From the NCBI GenBank assembly GCA_022984795.1, contig JALIHJ010000012.1:1-64000 (forward strand): a DNA stretch of 64,000 bases, read 5' to 3'. Shown in pieces: positions 44,790-52,346 of this stretch. How positions within the stretch are numbered: position 1 is the stretch's first letter; each line of letters opens with the position of its first letter. The notes beneath the pieces are model-generated. The model was not told the DNA's origin and did not search any database. It was given only the letters and a program-made list of their open reading frames with translations. The DNA comes from Fabrea salina. Its lineage: Eukaryota; Ciliophora; Heterotrichea; Heterotrichida; Fabreidae. The position numbers and the translations under genes were made by a program.

Positions 44790-45080
44790 TTATAATTTAT
44801 CTAGAGTCTGAAGTACATTGTCAGTGAACCCCACTAAAGAGTGCAGAGACCTTTCCAATGCCTCGATAGAAGGTTCGTTTTTGGTTTGGATGCGGATGTT
44901 CATTACGGGTTCAGCAGGGTGAGGAACACTGTACCCACAGAACTCTACTTGGGGATCCTTAACTGCTAAGTACCTAAGGGCGTTTCCCAGGGTGTGTCCT
45001 TCTCCACTCAAAGAGTAAGTTCCTCCCAGTCCGTCTTCTTCTTCTTCAACTGAAAGTTCTCTGTGTTGTGTGAACTCCAT
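44790..45080 (-). CDS. POLR1D: RNA polymerase I/III subunit AC19 (POLR1D/Rpc19)
   Basis: 96 residues from ATG 45080; upstream sequence in frame lacks an ATG and overlaps the divergent gene. The core GTYSLSGEGHTLGNALRYLAVKDPQVEFCGYSVPHPAEPVMNIRIQT is the alpha-like dimerisation domain (EDHTLGN..R......V.F.GYS.PHP.E..M..RIQT) of AC19. It pairs with AC40 as the assembly platform of RNA polymerases I and III. It is 12 nt from the start of the divergent coiled-coil gene and 4 nt from the RING gene's stop. Confidence 0.93.
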   Translation of the reverse strand: MEFTQHRELSVEEEEDGLGGTYSLSGEGHTLGNALRYLAVKDPQVEFCGYSVPHPAEPVMNIRIQTKNEPSIEALERSLHSLVGFTDNVLQTLDKL

Positions 45081-45092
45081 TATAATAAGTGC
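45081..45092. promoter_or_regulatory. 12-nt spacer between divergent start codons
   Basis: TATAATAAGTGC separates the ATG of POLR1D (minus) from the first ATG of the coiled-coil gene (plus). It is the shortest divergent spacer in the window; both genes' promoters must overlap it or coding sequence. Confidence 0.55.
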
Positions 45093-45995
45093 ATGAGTAT
45101 GTCTTTTTCTCAAGAAAACATAGAAGAACAAAGACAACCCCACTACGGAGAAGAAGGCTTCCACTCCCGAACTCCTTCGCCTGGAAAAGACTACACTTCT
45201 TTGTTGTACGAAAACTTCACACAGAGCGACGAGTCCCAAGAAGAGTACCCTTACTACTCTGCCCAAAACTACGTCCAAAAAACCTTGTCGTCCTTAGAAG
45301 CAGACACTCAGAGACTCGCTGCAGAAATAGGAGAACTCAAAAGCCAAAACAACTCACTCAGGTCGCAACTGGAGTTTGCTAAGCGTGAAAAAGAAATGCA
45401 CATCAAAGAACACGCAAAGGACAAAAACAAGTGGCAAAAAGACCTAAGAGAACTCCAAGAAAGACTTTCTTACGAACGCCACCAGTTCAGAGTCGACTTT
45501 AACTCCATTACAAAGGAACTCCAGGACTTGCAGAAGAAGTTTGAAGAACTCAAGAGAAAAAAGAAACAACAAACCACCCAACTCCAGACCAAACTTGCCC
45601 AGCAAGAAAAAGAGCACAAACTAGCTATCAAAGAAAAAGACAGACAAATCCACTTCCTAGAAGTCCAACTCGAAAAGGCCAAAACGGGAAAACCCCCTGA
45701 ACTTCCCCGGCCCAAACCTACCAAAAGCAGGTCTAAAAAAGTACTCACTAGGTCTGCAATTGCAAAGTCGCCCAGGAAAAAAGACTACGTCCAGGAAATA
45801 ACCCAAATGATAGTGGGTCTCGAAAGAGAACAGGCAGAACTAACTCATAAAGTAAAGGACCTTGAGTACAACACTGAACTTGAGCGTGAACGCAAGAAAC
45901 TCGAAGACCTTATAAAACGCAACCAAGAAAGACTTTATGAAGCCAAAGCTATCCAGCAAGATATGATTAGAGATCAGTATTCTGATCGACATTAA
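45093..45995 (+). CDS. Coiled-coil protein, unknown
   Basis: 300 residues from ATG 45093 (MSMSFSQENIEEQ); a second ATG follows two codons later. An acidic, Tyr/Pro-containing N-terminus (about 1-60) leads into coiled coil (65-205). A basic Pro/Lys/Ser linker (about 205-235: KPPELPRPKPTKSRSKK) and a second coiled coil follow. No family is recognised. The layout is common among basal-body and centriole proteins of ciliates, but nothing specific supports that. Confidence 0.75.
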   Translation: MSMSFSQENIEEQRQPHYGEEGFHSRTPSPGKDYTSLLYENFTQSDESQEEYPYYSAQNYVQKTLSSLEADTQRLAAEIGELKSQNNSLRSQLEFAKREKEMHIKEHAKDKNKWQKDLRELQERLSYERHQFRVDFNSITKELQDLQKKFEELKRKKKQQTTQLQTKLAQQEKEHKLAIKEKDRQIHFLEVQLEKAKTGKPPELPRPKPTKSRSKKVLTRSAIAKSPRKKDYVQEITQMIVGLEREQAELTHKVKDLEYNTELERERKKLEDLIKRNQERLYEAKAIQQDMIRDQYSDRH

Positions 45996-46010
45996 TTTAA
46001 GTGTAATTCT

Positions 46011-46718
46011 ATGGGGAACATTTGTAGTAAAGAAGTCAAAGCTCCTCCTCTGTCCAACATCAGCATCCCTATTGAAGAAAAAGCTATTCAGGAGTCTGAA
46101 AAGGACTTGCTGTTTACTGGTTGTCAAGCTAAAGACTCTTTAGCTTACATTAAGTCCTCCAGCATGTCTAGAACACTCAGTGTGTTCCAGCTTAAAAAGG
46201 TCTGCAGACAACTCAACTTGGACCACTCTTTAGTGACTGACGAAGACTCCACTAGCTTCAAAATTCTAAAGTTGTTCCAAACAGGTTCTGCTCAGTACCA
46301 AACTAGGATAGTTGCCTTTTTGGCTCTTTTGCTGGGCCAAGGAACAGTCGCAGAAAAGACAGAGGAACTCTTTGAGTTCTTTGACGAAGACGCCAGCCAA
46401 ACTTTTTCTAGGGAAGAGGCCTTCACTATGCTAGAAGACATGGTGGAACTAAGTGCCATTAAGATTCCTGAGGCTGCTGTAATAGACGGAAAAATGCTCC
46501 AAGAAGAAAAACAAAGGTACACAAACAAACTTTTGGAAGCGAAAGACGACTTTGTCCAGGACTTTGTTTTGGCTTTGATGGGCAACAACCAGGAAATAAG
46601 CTACAATGAATTTTTGGGGGCTTTTGTAAGCAATCCAGACTTCCAAAGGCTTTTGTGGACAACTGGAATTCGGACTAACTTATTGAGGAAGTCCAAGCTT
46701 TACGGACTGTTTTCATAA
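46011..46718 (+). CDS. EF-hand protein with myristoylation-type N-terminus
   Basis: 235 residues. MGNICS fits N-myristoylation at Gly2 with palmitoylation at Cys5. One convincing calcium loop, DEDASQTFSREE, lies at about 125-136 in FEFFDEDASQTFSREEAFTMLEDMVE. The remaining helices are arranged as in calcineurin-B/neuronal-calcium-sensor proteins, but their loops have lost key acidic residues. It is probably a membrane-attached calcium sensor with a single active EF-hand. It begins 15 nt after the previous same-strand gene. Confidence 0.75.
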   Translation: MGNICSKEVKAPPLSNISIPIEEKAIQESEKDLLFTGCQAKDSLAYIKSSSMSRTLSVFQLKKVCRQLNLDHSLVTDEDSTSFKILKLFQTGSAQYQTRIVAFLALLLGQGTVAEKTEELFEFFDEDASQTFSREEAFTMLEDMVELSAIKIPEAAVIDGKMLQEEKQRYTNKLLEAKDDFVQDFVLALMGNNQEISYNEFLGAFVSNPDFQRLLWTTGIRTNLLRKSKLYGLFS

Positions 46719-46890
46719 GTTGTAAATAATTTACCCAACAAACTCTCCAAAAGGACTTAAGTTAGGGCTGATCTTTAGGTTAACTACTTAACGGGCTCAC
46801 ACGAGTCCAAAGGCTTCTAGTAATTCGGAAAAAAGTTTTTTCACACTGAGGAATTTTTTTTAGCCGGAAAAAACCATAACTTATAAAAAT
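46719..46890 (+). other. Promoter-containing spacer before the zinc-finger gene
   Basis: About 170 nt, long for this region. Two direct CGGAAAAAA words lie at about 46827 and 46862, with T-runs between them, and TTATAAAAAT directly precedes the ATG at 46891. These are candidate binding sites; no function is shown. Confidence 0.35.
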
Positions 46891-47433
46891 ATGCAGCAGA
46901 GCCATTATTCATTCGAAGCTTCTTCGTGTTGTTTTTCCTTGCCCAAAGTCAGAGTTCCTGACCTCACAGAGAGCTCGCACGGCATTCCTTGTTCTTCTTG
47001 CAAATTGTTTTTTGCTTCCGAGTTCCAACTAAACATTCATAAAGCTTTAGATAGCGCTGAAGTTGATGCACGCTATTTACTGGAGCTAAGTTGCCAGAAA
47101 GCGGCATCTAAGAAATTAAAGGTAGAAAACGTAAAACCCTGTGGGGAAAAGGTGCGGTCAGGATTGACTTGTAAGTACCAGTGCCAATACTGCGTGAGTC
47201 AGTTCCAGACCTTCAAGGGTTTGAAGCAGCACTTAGGAAAAGTGCACGACAAAACTCGTAGGAACGCCAAATGTCCTGTATGCGCCAAAAGGTTCAAGCA
47301 TAAATATGCAGTCAAATTCCACGTGAGGCAAGTCCACGAAAGGGCTACCGAAACCGAGTGCCAACGCTGCGGGAAGCATCTGTATAACAAGTACGTGTTG
47401 CAGTCACACCTTAAAACCTGCAACAAAGTGTAA
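46891..47433 (+). CDS. C2H2 zinc-finger protein
   Basis: 180 residues. Three C2H2 fingers lie in the C-terminal half: CQYCVSQFQTFKGLKQHLGKVH, then CPVCAKRFKHKYAVKFHVRQVH, then CQRCGKHLYNKYVLQSHLKTC, where the last ligand is Cys (C2HC). An earlier CSSCKLFFASEFQLNIHKAL is a partial finger. Probably a DNA-binding transcription regulator. The spacer upstream is unusually long for this region. Confidence 0.85.
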   Translation: MQQSHYSFEASSCCFSLPKVRVPDLTESSHGIPCSSCKLFFASEFQLNIHKALDSAEVDARYLLELSCQKAASKKLKVENVKPCGEKVRSGLTCKYQCQYCVSQFQTFKGLKQHLGKVHDKTRRNAKCPVCAKRFKHKYAVKFHVRQVHERATETECQRCGKHLYNKYVLQSHLKTCNKV

Positions 47434-47480
47434 CTAATTACTTAACATAGTTTTGCGACTTAACATGCAGTAGTGAAGCA

Positions 47481-47840
47481 TTACTTAAAGTCTTTAGGAG
47501 AAAAAGAAGTTCCGCAGCCACAAGTCATTTCAGCTTTGGGGTTTTCTTTTACTACAAAGGAATTGCGGATCATTTCTTGAGTGTAGTCTACAGTGGACCC
47601 TTCAAGTACTTGTAAAGAGTCTTTGTCAACTACTAACTTGGCTCCTGCTTGTTCCACAACGAAGTCAGAGTCTTCTTTTTCAGAGTCTACTTCGAACTTA
47701 TAGGAAAACCCCCCACAACCTTCTCCCCCTTCTACTTGGAGTCTTAAAAATTCGTTTTCTTTGCAAATTGCTTTTATTCTTGAAGCACAGGACTCTGTAA
47801 GGTGCAGGTTGGCAAAGCGCCGAGCAATAGCACAAATCAT
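47481..47840 (-). CDS. ISCA2: Mitochondrial iron-sulfur assembly protein ISCA2-like
   Basis: 119 residues from ATG 47840 (MICAIARRFANLHLTESCA), a basic N-terminus that fits a mitochondrial presequence. The A-type carrier fold is clear: LRLQVEGGEGCGGFSYKFEVD and the C-terminal MTCGCGTSFSPK, which supply the three conserved cysteines (C...CGC). ISCA2 helps make 4Fe-4S clusters in mitochondria. Alternative in-frame upstream codons have no ATG. It is divergent from the tRNA gene by 67 nt. Confidence 0.9.
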   Translation of the reverse strand: MICAIARRFANLHLTESCASRIKAICKENEFLRLQVEGGEGCGGFSYKFEVDSEKEDSDFVVEQAGAKLVVDKDSLQVLEGSTVDYTQEMIRNSFVVKENPKAEMTCGCGTSFSPKDFK

Positions 47841-47907
47841 TATTAAATATGCAACTAGAACTTTCTGTGAATTGTATAAATTGACCAAATCAAGTTAACT
47901 ACCAGAA

Positions 47908-47978
47908 GCATCAGTAGTTTAGGGGTAGAATGCGACGTTGCCATCGTTGCGACCCGGGTTCGAATCCCGGCTGATGCA
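47908..47978 (+). tRNA. tRNA-Gly (GCC)
   Basis: A full cloverleaf of 71 nt can be drawn. The acceptor stem is GCATCAG with CTGATGC and discriminator A. The D arm reads GTTTAGGGGTAGAAT, the anticodon stem CGACG/CGTTG with loop TTGCCAT (anticodon GCC), and the T arm CCCGGGTTCGAATCCCGG. A and B box promoters are internal. It has no intron and CCA is not encoded. Confidence 0.97.
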
Positions 47979-47979
47979 C

Positions 47980-47984
47980 TTTTT
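47980..47984 (+). terminator. RNA polymerase III terminator
   Basis: Five T residues begin 2 nt after the tRNA 3' end, the usual polymerase III stop signal. The stop codon of the next, convergent gene lies only 3 nt further on. Confidence 0.8.
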
Positions 47985-47987
47985 AAA

Positions 47988-49538
47988 CTACTTAACTTTA
48001 GTTTTAGTTCTTTTTTTGGACTTAGCAAGGTTCTGGAGTTGCATGGCTTTTTTGTGGGCTCTTTGTTTGAACTCTTCAGCAGTAAGGGGTTTGTCGTCTT
48101 CGACTTCCTGCTCATCTTCGTCAGACAGGTCTTCTTGGACGTTGGGGGCTTCGATCCGGGTAGGAGAAGAACTAGTGGGGGCTTGGGGTTTGGGCAGCTC
48201 CTTTTTCCCCCTTTGCATTTGGTTGAGTGCGTAGGCTTGGAAGATTTCGCTGGCACGTTGTTCAATGAGAGTTAAGTACTGCTCAAGGTTGCTTTCAGTG
48301 ACAGTGTCTCCAATGAACTCGTAGGCAAGTTGGGACTGGCACTCTATAGTTTGGAAGATTTTTACGACCTCCTCTTTGAGGATGCTTATGGTTTTGGAGG
48401 TTTCTTGGTACTTGACTTCGTACATTTCGCACTTCTTGGAGAGTTTGTTGCGTTTTTCTTCAAGTTGGAGTTTCTTTTTTCTGAGTCCGGTGGCTTGCTC
48501 TTTTTCGTTGTAGTTAGAAATTTCGATTTGCAGGTCTTGGATTTGTTTCTCTAAGGACTCGATGTCGTTGCTGACTTCGTTCACGAATTTGAAGAGCTTG
48601 AAGTTCTTTTCTTCAGCTTTTATGAACGAGTTAACTAAGAGGTCAATGTCTTGAACTCCAGTTGCACTTTGGATTTTGTTGAAAGCTTCTTCGTAGTTCT
48701 TGATTCTTCCTTCGGGCACTTGTGGACTGGGTCCTCTTTTAAAAGACTCGTTTTCTGACTTCTGCATTTCGGACAACTCGCCTTCGTCGCGTTCGTTTTG
48801 TCTGAGTTTCAAAAAGTCCTTCATCTTTTTGTCCTTTTCAATGAGGCTGTTTAGCTCTTTCCACTCTTTTTCAAAGTCAACTTGTTCTTTTTCAGCTGTT
48901 TGTTTGAGGGAACTTAGTTGGTCTTGGGCCCTGTCTCTGTCTTCGTAAGCTCGGTTGGCTTCTTCGATGATGTTTGCCATTTCTTTCCTTTTGTCCTGGA
49001 GTTCTTTTTCTAGTTTTTGGTAAATGTTGTCGAAAATCACGCGTTCCCGTCTGAGGTTGTCTATTTCTTCCCGCAGTTTCTTGTTGTTCGCTATTGCTTC
49101 GTTGAACTTCTGGTTGGCTTTGTCAAGTCGGTTTTCTAAAATCCGTTTTTGCTTTTCAAGGGCGTTGGCTGTGTCCCGTGAGGCGTTGATTCCTCCCATG
49201 TCTTGTCTTTGTTTGAATATTTTTTCTTTGATGATCTTTATGTTGGCTTCTAGTTCTTTGATTTTTTTGGCTTCGGAGTCTATTCGGTCTTGGTAGCTTT
49301 CAGGTGGTTCCACAGCTGTGGACTGGTTCGACTGGGGCCTTGTTTGGGGGCTCGGCTGGAACTTCTTGATGTCTTCTTTCAGAGAAGCGTTTTCTTTTTT
49401 GAGTTTCTGAATTTGGGCACGTTGTTTTTTGGTTTGGCTTTGCACGTCTTCTGTATACTGCCTGATGTCGTTTGATAAAAACCTAATTTTCCTTTTGTAC
49501 TCGTCTATAGTTTCTTGGATGCTGCCCTCTTCTTCCAT
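47988..49538 (-). CDS. Outer dynein arm docking-complex protein, second paralogue
   Basis: 516 residues. It starts with a coiled coil (MEEEGSIQETIDEYKRKIRFL). The central YEEAFNKIQSATGVQDIDLLVNSFIKAEEKNFKLFKFVNEVSNDIESLE is a closer match to the canonical CCDC63/CCDC114/ODA1 block than the copy at 41046-42524. The C-terminus is acidic with an AEEF...A.KKAMQLQNLAKSKKR-like basic end. Together the two paralogues could form the hetero-coiled-coil that docks outer dynein arms. Its TAG stop is 3 nt from the tRNA terminator. Confidence 0.88.
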   Translation of the reverse strand: MEEEGSIQETIDEYKRKIRFLSNDIRQYTEDVQSQTKKQRAQIQKLKKENASLKEDIKKFQPSPQTRPQSNQSTAVEPPESYQDRIDSEAKKIKELEANIKIIKEKIFKQRQDMGGINASRDTANALEKQKRILENRLDKANQKFNEAIANNKKLREEIDNLRRERVIFDNIYQKLEKELQDKRKEMANIIEEANRAYEDRDRAQDQLSSLKQTAEKEQVDFEKEWKELNSLIEKDKKMKDFLKLRQNERDEGELSEMQKSENESFKRGPSPQVPEGRIKNYEEAFNKIQSATGVQDIDLLVNSFIKAEEKNFKLFKFVNEVSNDIESLEKQIQDLQIEISNYNEKEQATGLRKKKLQLEEKRNKLSKKCEMYEVKYQETSKTISILKEEVVKIFQTIECQSQLAYEFIGDTVTESNLEQYLTLIEQRASEIFQAYALNQMQRGKKELPKPQAPTSSSPTRIEAPNVQEDLSDEDEQEVEDDKPLTAEEFKQRAHKKAMQLQNLAKSKKRTKTKVK

Positions 49539-49592
49539 TTAAATTATATCAACTAAGGTAGCTAGAATAATGCATACTTGATAGAATAATCA

Positions 49593-49826
49593 ATGGATCG
49601 AGAAAACCAAAACACTGGCAGAAGGATAACGCGCACGCCTGCAATGGTTTTTGACAGTAACCTTGTTCTTGAAGAGAACAAAGTTGAGAACAGCGCAATC
49701 AATGAAATATTTGATGAAGCAGTAATTCCAAGTAGTTCTATTTACAACAATAACAACAATCGAGTAAGATACCGTAGAAGAATCATGCAGTCTGATCAAC
49801 AATTTACATCAAATTCATTTAACTAA
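49593..49826 (+). CDS. Small hypothetical protein
   Basis: 77 residues from a good ATG context (MDRENQNTGRRITRTPAMVFD). It is polar and basic, with an Asn run (IYNNNNNRVRYRRR) near the C-terminus, and probably disordered. No family is recognised. It fills the space between two genes and its TAA end overlaps the next convergent gene by 12 nt, a spacing seen elsewhere in the window, which favours a real gene. Chance remains possible. Confidence 0.45.
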   Translation: MDRENQNTGRRITRTPAMVFDSNLVLEENKVENSAINEIFDEAVIPSSSIYNNNNNRVRYRRRIMQSDQQFTSNSFN

Positions 49827-50354
49827 GCTAACAACGTAATTAAAAACCCTTTTGCCCATGTTTAACTCAGGAGTAGTTGTAGGGTCTACATACTTTTCGT
49901 CCTTATGTTCATAAGTCCAGTCTATTATCTCTTGAAAACCGCCATTATGCTTGCCCTCAGCTTTGGGTAAATACACATTTTCGATAGAAGCTTCAAACGT
50001 GTCTTCAGGAGTAAAGCCTAAGTCACCCAGGGTGAGCTTGAAACCTTTGTCGGAGTATTCAATTAGAAGCACAGAGTCTTCGAGTTCTTGTTCGAGTTTA
50101 GAACCAGTTACAACTACAAACGAGTGTGGCCTGGAGTCCTTCATGCACCTTATGTCAGTGGGCTTGTAGTTGTGTATCCGCATTTTAAGTTGCATGAACG
50201 CAGTGCATTTTCCAACTCTTTCTGTTAAATCTTTGAATTTAAACTTGCAGTCTTTGTACACAGTTGGGTTTTCTGATTCGTTTTTACTGTAAGGAAGAAT
50301 GGGGTTTCTTACTTCTGGTTTTTTATTGTTTTCAGTGTCACAGCATCCTCCCAT
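49815..50354 (-). CDS. Hypothetical protein with dual-acylation N-terminus
   Basis: 179 residues starting MGGCCDTE: Gly2 plus paired Cys4/Cys5, a strong myristoylation/palmitoylation pattern, so probably plasma or ciliary membrane attached. The body has beta-strand-rich sequence (SFVVVTGSKLEQELEDSVLLIEYSDKGFKLTLGDLGF) with no named domain seen. The gene ends in TGA, one of two clear uses of TGA as stop in this window. It overlaps the small convergent gene by 12 nt. Confidence 0.7.
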   Translation of the reverse strand: MGGCCDTENNKKPEVRNPILPYSKNESENPTVYKDCKFKFKDLTERVGKCTAFMQLKMRIHNYKPTDIRCMKDSRPHSFVVVTGSKLEQELEDSVLLIEYSDKGFKLTLGDLGFTPEDTFEASIENVYLPKAEGKHNGGFQEIIDWTYEHKDEKYVDPTTTPELNMGKRVFNYVVSLVK

Positions 50355-50456
50355 TTTAATAATTGCCCCGAAACGGGTTCATTTCTATCGTCTTAACAAA
50401 CTTTTTGAGAATTAAAAGTAGGGCCTAACTAGTCATCTTAGTGGTTAGAAATAAAT

Positions 50457-51482
50457 ATGCTCAGGAGAGGACTAGCAAGGTGCTTCAGTCACGCCAAAGA
50501 ACCCGTAAGAGTAGCTGTCACTGGAGGTTCAGGTCAAATCTCCTACAGTCTGCTCTTCAGAATTGCAAGTGGTGCTTTGTTCGGACCCGAACAACCAGTG
50601 ATCTTGCAAATTTACGACTTGCCTCAGATGCAAAGTGCCTTACGTGGAGTAGTCATGGAGCTTCATGACTGTGCTTTTCCACTGGTTAAAGAAATCATTG
50701 CTACTGACGTACTTAGCACAGTGCTTTCAGACGTCCAATATGCCTTTTTCGTAGGCTCGAAGCCTCGTGGTCCAGGCATGGAAAGAGCTGACCTTCTCCG
50801 CCAAAATGGAGAGATATTTGTGAAAGCAGGCGAAGACCTCAACAAGCACGCCCACAAAGACTGTAAGGTCTTGGTGGTAGGCAACCCTGTGAACACCAAC
50901 TGCTTGATTGCAATGCACCACGCCCCCAGCCTTCCTAAAGAAAACTTCACTGCTATGATGCGTCTCGACCACAACCGTGCCCTTGCTCAAGTTGGCATGC
51001 ACTTAAACTGCCAAGTAAAGGACATAGCTAAAATGGCTGTTTGGGGCAACCACTCCCCCACTATGTACCCAGACCTCAACAACGCTGAAGCCCACGGAAA
51101 GAGCGTTAAGGAGCAAGTTGAAGACAAGTGGGTAATCAACGAGTTCATTCCGGTAGTGCAGCAACGTGGTTCAGCAATTATCCAAGCAAGAAAGGCTTCA
51201 AGCGCAGCCTCAGCAGCCTCAGCAGCAATAGACCACATGAGGGACTGGGCACTTGGAAGCAACGGAGAGTGGGTGAGCATGGGAGTTCCTAGTGAGTTGT
51301 ACAACGGAGCTTATGGGATTCCTTCAGGAATAGTGTTTTCTTACCCCATGACTTGTGATAACGGCAAGTACGAACTAGTGAAGGGTCTAGAACTAGGAGA
51401 CTTCTCGAAGGAAAAACTCAAAATTACCATTGACGAGCTCGTCAAAGAAAAAGAGTCAGTCCAAGACTTTCTTAAAGCTTAA
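50457..51482 (+). CDS. NAD malate dehydrogenase (cytosolic-type sequence, probable mitochondrial targeting)
   Basis: 341 residues. After a basic N-terminal extension (MLRRGLARCFSHAKEPVR) comes the NAD-binding VAVTGGSGQISYSLLFRIA, then VGSKPRGPGMERADLL, VGNPVNTNCLIA and the LDHNRALAQVG loop. The catalytic His lies in VWGNHSPTMYPD. This is the eukaryotic cytosolic/plastid MDH clade, with GSKPRGPGMER giving the substrate arginines. The extension looks like a mitochondrial presequence, so it may act in the TCA cycle; this is inferred. No introns are visible. Confidence 0.95.
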   Translation: MLRRGLARCFSHAKEPVRVAVTGGSGQISYSLLFRIASGALFGPEQPVILQIYDLPQMQSALRGVVMELHDCAFPLVKEIIATDVLSTVLSDVQYAFFVGSKPRGPGMERADLLRQNGEIFVKAGEDLNKHAHKDCKVLVVGNPVNTNCLIAMHHAPSLPKENFTAMMRLDHNRALAQVGMHLNCQVKDIAKMAVWGNHSPTMYPDLNNAEAHGKSVKEQVEDKWVINEFIPVVQQRGSAIIQARKASSAASAASAAIDHMRDWALGSNGEWVSMGVPSELYNGAYGIPSGIVFSYPMTCDNGKYELVKGLELGDFSKEKLKITIDELVKEKESVQDFLKA

Positions 51483-51515
51483 CTAAGTTCATTCATTTTA
51501 TTGGAGTCGAAAAAA

Positions 51516-52340
51516 ATGTTTGCTGCATTTGAAAGAAGAACCCAGGACTCTCCCCCAAGCAACCGTAAAACAGTGCCTAAGCCAAACAAGATTCCTTTTA
51601 TAAAGGACTTGTCGCAAAAAACTACCAAACCCCAACTGAGGTTCAAGAACTACCCCTCTTCAGCTCCCTACAGGAATTTAAACAATCAAAAATTTTCCAA
51701 ATTCGAAGACTCTGAAGAAAACTTTTCCTTTTCTTCCAAAAAACTCGAAAAAGAACTTCGGGAAATCAACCAACAACTCGAAGCCGAAGAAATAAACAAC
51801 ACCTTCACTGAAGGCTGCAAAAAACACCGCAAGTACACACCCGTTAAAGCTGACCAACTCCCCCCTTTCGCAAACAAACCCCAAAAGCTCCCTGAACACC
51901 CTAAAAACGAAATTGAACATCTCAACCAACTCTGCAGCAGTCTGCTTAAAGAGCAAAACAAACTGAAAAAGCAAATCGAGGATCAAGAAAACGTAATCCG
52001 CAAACTCAAGTCCCACAGACCACAAAGCGAAGCCCAAAACCGCAACGAACCTTTGAGGTTGTTCCAGAAACCCTTGAAACCCCAAATTAAACCTATAGAA
52101 AGTTCTTTAAGGTCCTTGACTCCAGGACGCAAAGGCACCAATAAAGAAAACTTTAGTCCTTTGCTCAAACCCAACTCTAAAAGAGACCTGTCTCTGCCTA
52201 TTAAGTCTGCAGGTTGTGAAGACTCACAGGAACTCATAACTTTCAGACCCAGCCAGTCCAGAAGCCCTAAGGCCAGACGTTTTCCAAGAGAAGTATTTAA
52301 AAGACAAGTTGCTAGGCCTAAAATGAACTTTTTGTCATAA
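51516..52340 (+). CDS. Hypothetical coiled-coil protein
   Basis: 274 residues from ATG 51516 (MFAAFERRTQDSPPSN). Ser/Pro/Lys-rich disordered flanks surround two short coiled coils (about 70-95 and 130-165: HLNQLCSSLLKEQNKLKKQIEDQENVIRKL). SRSPKARRFPRE near the end is a likely phosphorylation-rich basic tail. No known family. The end is 6 nt from the convergent PFK gene. Confidence 0.7.
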   Translation: MFAAFERRTQDSPPSNRKTVPKPNKIPFIKDLSQKTTKPQLRFKNYPSSAPYRNLNNQKFSKFEDSEENFSFSSKKLEKELREINQQLEAEEINNTFTEGCKKHRKYTPVKADQLPPFANKPQKLPEHPKNEIEHLNQLCSSLLKEQNKLKKQIEDQENVIRKLKSHRPQSEAQNRNEPLRLFQKPLKPQIKPIESSLRSLTPGRKGTNKENFSPLLKPNSKRDLSLPIKSAGCEDSQELITFRPSQSRSPKARRFPREVFKRQVARPKMNFLS

Positions 52341-52346
52341 CTTAAG

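Noticed and set aside
44790-45278. Extended 162-residue form of POLR1D
   Set aside because: The extra 66 residues lack an ATG, lie antisense to the divergent coiled-coil gene and have no similarity to the family.
47855-48265. 136-codon open frame opposite the docking-complex gene
   Set aside because: It lies antisense to a well-supported coiled-coil gene and across the tRNA; its Pro/Ser/Lys-rich sequence is a reading-frame shadow.
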